Positions 34,453-47,825 of a stretch of DNA of 64,000 nt are shown piece after piece. The number at the start of each line of letters is the position of its first letter. Position 1 is the first letter of the stretch. The notes under the pieces were generated by a model. The model saw only the letters and a program-made list of their open reading frames with translations, made no database searches and was not told the DNA's origin. Origin of the DNA: Rhineura floridana (taxonomy: Eukaryota > Chordata > Lepidosauria > Squamata > Rhineuridae); NCBI RefSeq assembly GCF_030035675.1, contig NC_084482.1, positions 222,500,943 to 222,564,942 on the forward strand, read 5' to 3'. The position numbers were made by a program, and so were the translations under genes.

Positions 34453-37400
34453 TTAGATTTCTGCTTTTGCTTTTGCTGTTAAATGCTCTCTTGTATTCAG
34501 ATCAGGTCTCATGACAATAATGTAGCACTTGGGAATGAAGATGCAGCCCAGAAGACCAGCACTGGAGGTCAAGATAGAGAAGACCTGCACGGCTACCATG
34601 TATTTCCCCTTTGTGCTCAGATAGGTGGGCACAAAGGAGACCCAAACACTGCAGAAGACCAGCATGCTGAAGGTGATCAGCTTGGCTTCATTGAAGGCCC
34701 CAGGCAGCTTCCTGGCTAGGAAAGCCACCGTGAAGCAGATGGCAGCCAGGAAGCCCATGTAGCCGAGGGCACCATAAAACATGGCAACAGACCCCTCATT
34801 GCATTGCAGAATAATCTCTCCAGGCTGAGAGTACATGTCAGATTCTGGGAATGGGGGAGAGAGCCCCAGCCAGGTGGTACAGATGACAACTTGGATAGAG
34901 GAACAGGAAAAGATAATGGAGATAGCCAGACTCTTCCCCAGCCATGTCTTCAACCTGTTCCCCGGTTTTGTGGCCAGGAACGCCAGCACCACTGTGATGG
35001 TTTTTGCCAAGATAGAAGAGACGGCAACTGTGAATATGATGCTGAAGGCTATTTGTCGCACAAGGCAGGTTGCTTTCCCTGGCTGACCAATGAACAGGAA
35101 GGAGGACAAAAAGGAGAGCAGGAGGGAGACGAGGAGGATGTAGGAGAGGTCCCGGTTGTTGGCTTTGACAATTGGAGTTTCTAGGAATTGACTGAAGATT
35201 CCTAACACAATGCCTGTGGTTAAGGACAAGAAGAGGGCAAAGGAAGTCAAAAGGACCCCCAAATATTCTTCATAGGCCAGGAAGCTGATTGTCTTGGGGA
35301 TACACTGATCTCGGTCCTTGTTTGGATGCTGGTCTTCTGGACACCTGGTACAATATTCTGCATCTGCAAAGAACAAGATTAATATCTCCCTTATGTCCAT
35401 CTGTACCAAAGAGGATCACAATCTTAAAAATCCATATCTAATAAAAATCAATAATGTTAGTAAAATCATTTATGACCTAAGTGATCAGGAACTGGTATTA
35501 AGAATATTACCTGTTAGGAAAACCTGGAGGAACATGTATGTCTTTCATTGGTGGTGGAAACACTTCACCACTAATGCTCACGTGATCTCAACAGGGAGTG
35601 TATTCCACATGGTAGGCATGGTAGGCACAATGGAGGCACTTGTTCCTATGATTTTCTGCTTTTTTTTCTTCATTTTTTGGCAATAGTTGTGTAGGTGTAA
35701 TCAATATGTGTGGTTTGGCTTAATTTCTAAATAAGAGGTATGGAGTCAACTTTATCTGAGGTCCACTTACATGAAAGTATGTCTTCCCCTGTCCAAAGAT
35801 GTGCAGAGAATATCTGATGGGGCTTGTTTTGTTTTGGTTTTAGGTTCACATTTTTAGTGAGGAGACAATGGCATTCTGCACATGAGTATTTATTTCCTAA
35901 ATAAGTACCATATAAGTCCTATTGTGATGAAAATAGCAAGGTTATAAAACTGAATTAGTTACCAATTGCCACTGCTTATTGGTATAAAGCTGCATGAGAC
36001 GTTTGTACCTGATAACCTAACCACATGTTGGAGGTCATGATGCTTCTTGCATGAAGTTTGACTTTTCTGCATGAGTGCTGTCAGCTTCCCACTTTGGAGG
36101 ACATTTTCTCACTCTATGTAGGCTTCTAAATGTCATGGCGTGTGACTAAGCAGAAAAGAATATATGCACACAAAAGAAAAATGCAACTGGGTGCTGAAGT
36201 GAGGTGCACTTTGCATGTGAACAATCATCACAGACCATTGGGTAGTTATATATTTCCCTTTTAAAAAGCCTTGGATCTCTCAGTGAATCTTTCCCTTCTT
36301 TTCTGCTGGAGTCACTCACCTTCCTGAGTGGAGATGGTCCCTTCCGCGCAGGGAATGCAGTCATAGCAGCAAAGTGGCTTTCCTTCCTGAACCACCTTGA
36401 CGAATCCGGGGCGGCAGCTTTCCACACACCTGGAAGGAGGCAGGGGCTAAGAATGAAGACAAGGAGTGTGAAGTGAAATATGTTTTAGCTGATTTATCTA
36501 TGGGGACCTCTAGTCACAGATTTAACTTAAGAACTTAAGAAGAGCCTGCTGGATCAGGCCAATGGCCCATTTAGTCCAGCATCCTGTTCTCACAGTGGCC
36601 AACCAGTTGCCCATGGGAATCCCACGAGCAGGACCTGAGTGCAAAGAGCCCTCTGTCTCTTGCCATTTCCAGCAACTAGTATTCAGAAGCATACTGCCTC
36701 TTCCTATGAAGCACAGCCATCATGGCTAGTAGCCATTGGTAGCCTTTTCCTTCATGCATTGGTCTACTCTTATAAAGCCATCCAGGTTGGTGGTAACCAC
36801 TTCCTATATGGGAGCAAATTCCGTAGTTTAACTATGTGCAGTGTGAAGGAGTGCTGTGTTTTCTCTGTCTTGAATCTTCCAACATTCACCTTCACTGGAT
36901 GTCTGTAAGTTCTATTGTTATGGGAGAGGGAGAAAAACTTTTCTTTAACCACTTTTTCCATGCCATGCATAATTTTATACACTTCTATCATGTCACCTCT
37001 GACTCCCCTTTTCTCTAAATTAAAACAACCCAGGTGTGGCAACTTTTCCTCATAGGGGAGTTGCTCCATTCCCTTGATCATTTTGGTTGCCCTTTTCTGA
37101 ATCATTTCCAGCTCTACAATATCCTTGTTGAGGTGAGGAAACCATAACTGTACACAGTATTCCAAATACAATCACAACATAGATTTGAAGTTGAAGCTTG
37201 TAACTAAGCTGAAACCTGTGAAACTGAAACAACTGTATTGTCACTTAAGGAGGTGATGCTTGAAGCATAGCATGCTATACGGTAATGTGGCAAATATTCC
37301 CAATTCTACTCCAGCTGAACCCAGAGATGATGGAGGATTCAGAGATAATGTTCATCCTAATAATTTTCCTCAACCAAATACAGTCTGATTAAATCTAACA

Positions 37401-40400
37401 CACAGCATAGAGATAGCTCTGTGTTTATTTGTAATTAACTCACTGCCATGACATTTGACAGTAAACAGATTCACATTCCAAGGTTTGTTACCCCTGACCA
37501 AATGACTTCTGTCATAAAACCATAAACTTCATGCTTATCTCAAAGCCATAAAATCATGGAGTGATTACTATCAATTATAAGCAATAAAATCAGACTGATA
37601 ACAAGCCATTAATTACTTCTGTCATACATGTCTAATTAGCTACAATTAGTCGGACACCTTATTTGTTGAAATATTGAAAAATATTCCCTAATCGACAGCT
37701 TTTAGCATGTGCAGATGCATGCAAATAAAGTTCATGTCTAAGAGAATTAATGCATGCTATTCTGTAGCTGGAATATATAGTTCTTCTTTCATGTATTCAG
37801 ATATATAGTGAAAGGTATCATCTTGTTATATTTTAGGATAGTTAATTTTTCTGTGACAACAGTGATAAGCAGCAATGAAGCTAGGAATATCTCATAAATT
37901 GAATATCTTCAATGGAAAATATAGTATAAATATTCCTGCATTTTAGCATCAATTCAGTCTTCCATGAAAAGTCTGACACCTTGCTTGCTTGTCCATACAG
38001 CCTTGAAGACTCAGGTAATTAAAGGGTAATTCTCAGCTCTGTATCAATCTATAATATCTATTCTTAGGATTTTAATTGTATTGTCTGTTATTATCTTTCT
38101 TTACTGTATTTATTTCCTCTTCTACAATGTTTATTAAATAAAGGAAGCTTGGTTTACCGAGCTTATCTGTTTGAAAACTCATTTCCTGAACCCTAAATTT
38201 TCTATGTGCCGATACGGGAAGAGGGGGGCCTAACTCTGTCTGTGTCTGGGTTGGAATGGCTTTTTAATATGCTTTTAACCCCCTTTTTAATAATGTATTT
38301 AATCCTTTTTGTAAAAAAAGATGTTTTGAAAGCTTTTTTAAAAATGTTTTTAAATATGTTTTGTTTTAATGTATTTTAAAGTCTGTTTGTATGATGTTTT
38401 AAAGAGTTTTCAGTGCTTTTGTTTGCTGCCCTGGGCTCTTGCTGGGAGGAAGGGTGGGATATAAACCAAATAATTAATGAATAAATAAATTCTCTTTCTC
38501 CTTTTCATGTGGCATCTGTTTCAGGGAGAGCTAAGGGGCAGCTTAACTGCCAGGCTCACGGCCTGCTACATAAATGCCCTATTTAGACTTTTAACCTGAA
38601 CAGAGCCATCTGTCACAGTAATACAACACTGGGCCTTCTCTGTGGTGGCACCCCAAATGTAGAAATACATCTGTCTGTATTCCTCTACTGAATGCATACA
38701 TTTTTGCAGGAACTCGCCAGTGTGTAATGGCTTTGATGCACAGCTGGTTAGCAGAGTTGGAGAAAGACCTCCGTTTGAGATCTGGAAGAACGGCTCAACA
38801 CTGGAGTTGGCAGACATTTGAAGGCCGCCCCACAAAGAGCATGAAACATTTACTGGAGCTGAAGGGATGGGATATACCATGAAATCACCTGGTTGAGCCA
38901 TTTGGGCCACACAATGGCCTCCTGGTCGATGGTGAGCTGTAGGCCTAGGGGTCCATTTTTGCGTAAATTCCCAAACGTCACCCTGTGGACAGACTTATTG
39001 GGAAACAGCACCCAGTTCCCAACATACAAGTTGCCTGCCAGTTCCCCATCCTCATCCAAATACACACTGTCAATGGAAGAATTGTAAAACTGGGAGTTTC
39101 CCAGGAAACAGTGAAGCTAAAATAAGAGAGAAAATAAGAGCATTTAGAATATGGGAAACCACACTGTTTGTCCATCCTGCCCCCTATTCTCTCTCTCTAA
39201 CTTGAGGTTGGTTACAGACTCAACTAGCTGTGTGTCTAGTAAACATGTTGCAAAGGGTCTTATTTGATTCCTGAATGCCCTTGGTCTGCTTTAGAGGTTT
39301 GGAAAGACCTATAAACAGAGCTTGCCCTGGTCTTTCTCTGAGGTAGTCACTTCACATAGAACACTTTTGGGATTTTTAAAGGGCAGCGGAATATGCAGCG
39401 AAATCCAAACATTTCTTCTCAAAGTTAAGCTGCATTAAGAGTGGAGGAGGGAGAAAGATTCCACAGTGCAGCTCGACAGGTGCCAAAGTCAGACCTTGGT
39501 CAGGAGATACAAAGGCTTAGGGAGATCCTGCACAACACCACCTCCATTGCCCAAAGGGCTTGCTCCAAATGGGCCACTGCAGGCAAAGGGCGGGGTTAGT
39601 TGAGTGATAGGACTATCTGTGTCCTCCATGGCCAATGGAAGAGGGCATAAAGGGGGGAAAGGAAGCAGTTTCACAATTTCACCTCCCCACTACATTTCAC
39701 ATTTCCTCAGATTGCAATTCCAAGACAATGTTTTTGGAATTGTACAATCACTTGTCATGTTCAGCAGAGGCATCTGTGATAGGAAAGGAAATACCTCCCA
39801 TGGCTGTAACCTTTGACCTTGCAGCCTGTCCATCACTCTCTGCTTAGATCTAGATAAATACGCAACATCTAAAGCACGAGCCACGGCTTGGGCAGTGTTG
39901 TAGATTCTGTAGCTGTCTACAGAGAGGACTTTTTGTAGATCATCTTGGGGCAGCATCTCCAGATTCTCTCTCTCTCTGCATCTTGTCCAGTCTTTCACTG
40001 ACAATGCATGCTTTATATAGGAACAATTAAAAGCTTTCTCCCCAAACTGCTTGATTGCAGAGAAGACGGGCAGAAAATCATCATATTTTGTCATTTTATT
40101 CATTTCAATAAAGAAGGAAAAAATACCACGTATGTGTTGGAAAGCTGAGTAATTGAATATTAAGTCGAAGGAGATGTCCCACATAGCTGTTGTGATCAAG
40201 ACTTTCCCCTCAATGGGTTTTATGATCTGTATAAATGTTTCTTCTAGAATGAACATTCCCACTGAAACATAATTAATATCTACATAGTAAACAAATATAT
40301 GAACTTGTTCCCACTTTTGAAATGGAAGAGGATTGTGCCATAATTGATTTGTATTCAGTCGTGTGAAGCTTTCTGAGATGGCAACACAAATGCCACTCCT

Positions 40401-43400
40401 GAGGAGCAGAGGTGTCAAGGTCTTCATGAACCTCTCTCCATTCTCAGTGTCCATAGCAAGGAGACCAATGAACGTCCATCCGAAGTGCAGGAGCAGCTTG
40501 ACAATCCCTGGGTACTGGAATTCTTCGTTGGGGACCGTCCGGTAGAAAAAAGGGAACTGGGTCTTATCGCTCAGAACAGGAGAGACAAAAGCATAACTGA
40601 CCTGGCAAAAAAAGGAAGAATTATGACGTGTCTTGTTTGAGATGAAAGCCCAATATTTTCTTCCAGATCAACACCCATATATTTTCCTTGTAAAAACAAA
40701 TCTTATTGCTTATACTGTTCCTGACCTATAGGATCAGTCCCTGGTTTATCTATATGAATTCCACACATTCCTGTTTTATATGCTTTTATACTACTTTTAC
40801 TGGTTGTATGTTATAATTTTGTTTTAATGATTTTCTTACCATTATTATGTGGAACACCACAGATTTTTTTAAAAAATATATTAAACACGTTATAAATAAA
40901 TAAATACTACGAATCGTTAATAAGTGTCACAACGAGCTCAACAACAAAGGCTCTCTTCTATTCTGCTTTGCACATGCATGCACACACACATGCACAGACA
41001 CATGCACACACATATATTGGTCACATCCATACCATTCATTGGTGCATGATTCCCCCACCAAAGTGTCCTGGGAACTGTAGTTTGTTAAGGGTGCTGGGAA
41101 TTGTGGGGGTAAACTACAGTTCACATCATTCTGTCTTGATGTCTCAGTTCTACTTCATTTTTATGAGGGTGTCATTGTGTTGATGCTACACAAAAATTCC
41201 CTGCATGAGCGGCACCAAGTTCACAATAAGTATCTGCTTGGAAGTAGAGATGATAGTGTGAGAGAACTAAAATGTGTGTCTGTCCACCAGTAGTGAAACT
41301 TCTCTGAAATCATTTGCAATATTATTTCAAGAATTATTATCTGCCTCCAGTCTCACTCAACATGCACCTCTCTCACTTTCTGAATTCCCTGAAGGGATTG
41401 CAAAGTGGCATTAGGCTCAGTCTGCAGATGAACCTCTCCCTCTCCGTTCTTACCTGTGGGATTTTATAGATACCCAACAAGCTTGAAATCTGGATGGAGT
41501 TTTGGGAGTCAGCCCCTTCGAGAATAGCCAGTAGGTTATTCCATCTTCCACAGTTGTAGTTTGGAACATTCCCCTCCCCAGTAGACAGCAGGTGTAGCAA
41601 AGCGTTGTACGTCACCCTTGCATCAAAAAAGTTCTCATAGATGCTGTAGCCCAGGGTGATGTTGGGTAAGAGCCTGGGATTCTGGTTGATCTCCTGAATG
41701 GCAAACAAGAAGGAGAGGATCGGCCAGTACTCTGTGATTATTGTCCTGCAAAAAATGTAAATATTACAGCATAATCCTACATTCACTGAATATATGAGAT
41801 TCAAATTTCCTGTTGTTGACATGGTTCTACAAGCTTGCATGCTGACCCCTTAGATAGGGAGATGTTCACTCTAACCAATATTGGGGAATATTTGTATATG
41901 TGTTTGTTTACCATAATGTAACTACCTTTAAGGGTGGGGTTTTGTAAGGGGATATTGATCCTTTTTGCATATCCTCCATTAAGCTTCACCTCTTGCAGAG
42001 GCAGTATGCAGACACTCCTTTCAGGAGCATCGTCACACAAGACTGAAAATGGATTGAGACTACAGTTTATTTCTATCTAAGCTAGAGCATATGTTTTTCT
42101 AAACATATGAAGGTTGTGAGTAAACATTCTTTATCTCTTTTTACCTAAGATGACTACATCTGTGAGTTATTTGTATCTGAGGGAAAGGTGGGCTGGTTGA
42201 TGCTCAAAATCCGCTGTTGCATTTATACGAAATAGGACTACATATTGTTCCTATTTCATTTTTAAACCAAACATTTCAGACAATGGAAAGCTCTACATTT
42301 AATGTCTAAAAATTATGCTAATACTTATCCAAAGCCAAATCTACAAGCTCCACAGGCAATCCTCACTTAATGGCATGTGTGTGTGTGTATGTGTGAGAGA
42401 GACAGAATAGCCTTGTTCACAAATGAACTTTTAAAAAGTTTTAAAAGACAACTAAGTCAGATGATGATTCTAATAATGGAATGAGGCACACACAGCCCTT
42501 CAAAGAACAATAGACAAAAGGTTCATTCAATTATGGAGAACACATACTGCTAACTATGTGAATTATTTAGAAGATGGGGGTGACTGGAGGTACTTTAAAA
42601 TGGAGCACTCGGATAATAAATAAGGAAATGAGAAAGAGGGAGACTTGAAGTGACTTGATTCATCATAGAATCTTGTGTTCTTAACATGCTATGGATCCCA
42701 TCTGATTTGAAGTCTGTTGATAGCAAAACAGGATTCATCAAAGCTTTGCGTCATTTAATATCGGGGTTGAATAAAAGTAACTAAATTACATGATCCAGGT
42801 GTCTGAGAGTGATGTAATTTCACTACACTTTTATAATTCTTAGCATTTACATTGTTCTTTTAGGTGAAAACTCCAGGGGTGCACTCAAGTTTTGCTTCCT
42901 TGGAAGGTGATTGCTCCTGGAGGTTTGCGACTGATAGTTGGTTTATTTACACATCTACGCAGGCTGAAGGTTTGCATTCATCCTCTATCAGATCCACTTT
43001 CCCATTCATTTTTGGGGAAGGGGGAGACAAGTTCCTCCAGCACTCCCCAGAAACATTACAATACTCTGACATTTTGCTCCAACTCCAAAAATAAAACTAA
43101 TATTTGGTTTATTTACACATCTATGTGGGCTATAGATTCCCATCACATCCACTTTCTCTATTCATTTTCAGGGGGGGAGGAGACCAGATCCTCCAGCACT
43201 CCCCAGAAACACTACAGTTATGTGACACCTGTCTCAACCTCCAAAGGTAGACCTTGCTGCTTCCTCTTGCAGACCCAGATGACTGTGTCTGTGTATGGGG
43301 GAAGAGTAAGCCTTTGCTTCCCTTCCACAAGAGTTCATCCATGCAGCATGACCTTCTCAGCAAAAGCAGCATAGCTGTGCCACTCTGCCACAGCCATCAT

Positions 43401-45196
43401 GAAGATAATTGTTTTCACAGTTTGATAATTTTTAATCTGTAGTGTCATAGGATTGAGGTAGCTGGTCAGAATGGTTTCTGGAGTTGACTTGAATGGTTTC
43501 TTTGGGTCCCCTCCAAGCCCCTGATTTTATATCAGACCTGTGAAATGTCTTTTTTGCATGTCTAAATAGTTGACACAGGAATAGACACAGAAAGAATGAG
43601 CTGGAAGGGCAGGGCTGCTTCTTCCCGCAACTGACCTCTTTGAAGCCCCTAGCCACTATTTCCAGGCACCAGTTGGAGTGACTCTACCTTTTTCCTTCAT
43701 TCTTATCCTGACATTTGATTTTCCTGGCCACTGTGTCCAATTCCCATGTGCTCTCTATCCAGAGTTCCTCCCCCTTGGGTCCCAAGATGTTGTTGGACTA
43801 CAACTCCCATAATCCCTGACCATTGGCCAAGATGGCTGGGGCTGATGGGAGCTGTAGTCCAAGAACTTCTTGAAGAAGTCTGCTCTGTATTCCTGTAATA
43901 TCACAGACTGCAGATCAAGCAACACCTGAGACTGATATTTTTAAGACCCACCCAATTTTGGGAGGGGGATGTTGCGACTTTAAGTTATTTGCAACTTTTT
44001 TTAAGGATTCATTTTAAGCTGTTGTAATCCACCATAGGATAGATGCTATTGGAGAAACTGAACAGGGCAAGGTGGTGGTTGGGGGGTGTTGGGGGGCTTT
44101 TGCACTTGCAAACCCCAAGAAAGAACTACTTTAGCCACAGGGCAGGGACTGTTCACAGAACTTATAAGTCAGTAAAATTTTATTTTGGTCACAGACCACT
44201 ACATACACATCATAAATAAATCAAATCCATATAAAATACATAAAATCAAGGCTGAATAGGAGATTACAGGATCCCAACATATCATTTGTCACCAATTTCC
44301 ATCATACAATGGCAGCAGCACAGGAATGAGGCACTTTAGCTGTAACCTGTGCATTCATATCTGCCAATAAATGCACGAAGTAAAAATCATCAGATTTACC
44401 CAGAATGCACTTTAAAATTGGAATAAGAAAAGAGTAACAAAAATCCCTATAAAAAGAACAGTACATAAAACATGACCCACTGTTTCCACTTCTCCCATTC
44501 CACATGGGCAGGCCCGTTCATGATGGGCTCCCCTTCTATACCTTCCATCCAGGAGGGCAGATGACAGGGAAAGCTCCTCTGTATGGAGGGATATTCAGAT
44601 TTGTCCAGTAACACATGGGCACCAACGCTCTTCTGTTGTACATGAACTCAAGGTGCATAACAGCAAAGCTAAAATGATTGAGTAGTTCTATATCCCAGAT
44701 TCACTGTTGGATAGTAGATTTTGCTTTTACATATACAAGAGCAAGAAGAGGACTTATAAGAAAAGTTGATGTGTGTTTTTTTCCTGTAAGCTAAAGTTGC
44801 AGCAAAAGGACACTATTGTCCTGTATTACTATCTGTTAAGGTTGAAGATGGAGAGTCTGAAAAGGCAGGTTAAGCAGTCAATGGTGCCTTAGCACTGGTG
44901 CATCCCCAAAGTCTCCTCACAAAGACAAAACAGGACAGGGATTCCCTAGGAGCAGGAAAGAGGCTAGTCATGGTGATAATAATCAATAGTGAGTGGAGAA
45001 GACTGGTAAAATGACTTACCTGTCAGAGCTGGTAGAGGGAGGAACGTTGAAGACAGGTGGAGGAAACAATGTAACTGTGGCAGAGATGACCCCACCAATG
45101 AGGTGGTCTCCTGGCCTGTAATAATTGAATGGATCTATCTGATCCCTCTCCAAAGTCAAGGGACATTTTGCCTTCAGCATCCCACAGTCTGCATTA

Positions 45197-45231
<35 letters not shown>

Positions 45232-45240
45232 AAGCACCAT
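34453..45240 (-). CDS. Vomeronasal type-2 receptor (V2R) gene B, six exons, complete
   Basis: Tandem paralogue of gene A with the same role: a class C chemosensory GPCR. Exons are 45020-45240, 41454-41745, 39795-40601, 38889-39116, 36320-36446 and 34453-35363. All junctions are GT-AG and the phases are consistent, giving 861 codons. The two extra codons are Leu in the signal peptide. The transmembrane exon appears identical to that of gene A. Differences concentrate in exon 3, with nine residue changes within about 28 residues of the ligand-binding domain (near residues 245-275), and in the second half of exon 1. Intron 1 is 3.3 kb and lacks the LINE of gene A. Both genes look functional from sequence alone. 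Expression and promoter cannot be judged. Confidence 0.93.
36529..37175 (-). mobile_element. CR1-like LINE 3' part in V2R B intron 4
   Basis: Duplicate of the element at 3739-4385, with the same 133-codon C-terminal frame (36770-37171). Confidence 0.85.
38230..38492 (+). mobile_element. L2-like LINE 3' end in V2R B intron 4
   Basis: Duplicate of 5440-5702. Confidence 0.75.
43793..43867. mobile_element. Palindromic MITE, uninterrupted
   Basis: The inverted repeats ttggactacaactcccat and atgggagctgtagtccaa surround a short core. This is the empty-site counterpart of the LINE insertion at 11045-12659 in copy 1. Confidence 0.7.
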
Positions 45241-47101
45241 CCTGTGTCTGCCTGGAACAGCCTCCTCCGTTGTGGCTGCTTCCCATCAGCTAATTGAAAG
45301 AATTATTGCATGAAGCCAAACTCTTTTTGCAAGGCGTTCCTAAGGCTGATGGAGCCCAGCCAAGACTTCACACCTGAAGGGGATGGAAGTCAACCTCCCA
45401 TTCAGATAATCGCCCTCACCTGCCCTAAATCTCAGCCCATCCTCTCAATGTCACAGAATACAGTTGTGCTTCTGTCCTTTTTGGTTTGGATGCAAGACGT
45501 CACCTCATGTTGCTCTCAATGCTGATGTTTTTCTTTGTGGATTCAAAGGCAATCTGTGAAGAAATCTTTGGAGCTTTGTTGAGAAGATGAAAAAATGACT
45601 ATGATTTTGATAATTATAAGGGGAAGAAGCATCGCCTCTAACTCCATGCGCAACTGAACAACTGGAGAAAAACAGGTTTGCAAAAACTCCCAGATGTGGC
45701 TCTAAACTCTGAGATGGATAACAGAGGGAGCAACTGAACGTGTTTAACCTTGATGGGGGAAAACCACATTCACAAGAGTGAGGATCAATATTTCCTTTTA
45801 GGACAGTAGTGGGGAACCTCTACCCACAGGACATATTAGGCCTGCCATTGGACCTGCTACGCTGTTCTTGGCTGAGCCATGCACACCTGCCCTACACCTG
45901 TTGTCATGTATAGGTCGGGTAAACACAACTAATCCAAAGGGGGTTTGCAGGCACCAACAAGTTGGCACTTGCAAAGTCCTGTCCACAGAGTTTCACAAGC
46001 TCTGGCAATCAGCTGCTAGGACTGGGATCATGACTGTTGTGGGTCCATATGAGAGACCCCAACAAATGTGTCCATATGGCCCTGTGTGTTAACAATGTCC
46101 ACACCAAACGTTTTGCAGGTGCAAACAGTATTGGAAGCAGGATCATGTCTAGCTGCCCTGATACCATCATGAGCTCAAATCATCATAAATGCACAATAAC
46201 AAGGATGTCTGGAGGGGCTCTGAGGGGTCTTCCAAACTGGGATTTTATTGGGGGTGTATTCTGCCACATGCTCTTGACACAATGCTAGCACATTAATGGT
46301 GGATTTATTCAGCTTTATTATATGTTCTGTGATGCTTCCTCAATGCTACCACATTATTGCTGTCCGGAGGGGCTATAACACAACAAAGGCGGGACAAAAA
46401 TTAAAACATTTGTGGTATAAAAAGTTACAGGATTTCACTAGGATAGTTAAGCAGGGCACAGTACAGTATTGAAAGGGCATGGGGTCATAAATGTCCACCC
46501 TGATTCCAGCATGAGCACCAATCATCATGAATGCACCATAAAAAGAGCACCTCGAGGGTCCCTTAATTTCTTCCAAATGCAGTGGGGGTGGGACAGCAGC
46601 TGGCCTTTGAGTGTATCTCCTGCTCTGAGATAAGGCACCATACACACGTCAATTAACCCACCACAGCTCAAGCCACACAGCCCAGACCAAAGGGTGTTAC
46701 AAATGGGGAGGAGATGCATGGCTGAGAGGTGGGAGTAAGTGAGATTTGTGCAAGAGAGAAAGAGACAATTGTGACTGCACATTTCCCCTCATATGTCAAG
46801 GAAGTAATCTAAACTACTCACAGTTCAAAAAAAAAAAAAAGATAAAGCAAGGCAAAGATATGGGGGGCCACCAGCCAACCTGACCCCTTTAAAATTCCCC
46901 AGAACTCCTAAGCAGACATTCTGCCACTGTCAAGAGGCCCATTTGTTTGCTTCAAAGGAAAGAAGAGAGCAGGAAGCCTGAGACCATTCCCTAGTTATTC
47001 TGTAGGAGGGAAGATGGTCCTGTCTTCTCCGAGCCCCTCAGTTAAAAAAAAAGTCCTTCCACTTCCGATTACATCTGAGCCTTTATTTTCAGGGGCTTCA
47101 A

Positions 47102-47825
47102 CTTTATTTATTTATTTATTCTCATTATTTTTACCCCGCCCTGGAACTCACGGCGGCTTCCAGATAAAAGCACATATAATTAAAAACATACAAAAGTCTA
47201 GATTAAAATGAAATTAAACAATTTACAGTGTTAAAACCATTCATACATACAGTTAAAATAATTCAAACTCAGTTTAAAATAATACAGGCAACAGCAATGC
47301 CGCACCCTTCAAGACCTGTCCTTAACAGCTTTCAGTTCCAAAGGCTTGTTGAAATACAAAAGTCTTTGCTTGCCAACGGAAGGACTGCAAGGAGGGGGCC
47401 ATTCTTGCTTCCCTAGGAAGGGAGTTCCAAAGCCTCTGGGCAGCCACCGAAAAGGCCCTATCTCGCGTCCCCACTAGTCGTGCTTGTGAGGACGTAGGTA
47501 TTGAGAGAAGGGCCTCTCCTGAGGATCTCAGGGCCCGGGCAGGCTCATATAGGGAGATACGGTCTGACAGATAGCCTGGCTTAGCCTGGACCTAAGCCAT
47601 ATAGGGCTTTATAGGTCATCACCAGCCCTTTGAATTGTGTCTGGAAACAGAGTGGCAACCAGTGGAGCTTTTGTAACAGGGGAGTCGTATAGTCCCTGTA
47701 ACCAGCCCCAGTTAACATTGTGGCTGCAGCACGCTGCACCAACGGAAGTTTTCGAACAGTCTTCAGAGGCAGCCCCACGTAGAGCGCATTACAGTAATCT
47801 AAACGGGATGTAACTAAGGTATGTG
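47102..47825 (-). mobile_element. L2/Vingi-like LINE 3' part (copy 2)
   Basis: Duplicate of 15940-16667. The (TTTA)n tail is one unit shorter. The C-terminal frame is 47581-47778. Confidence 0.87.
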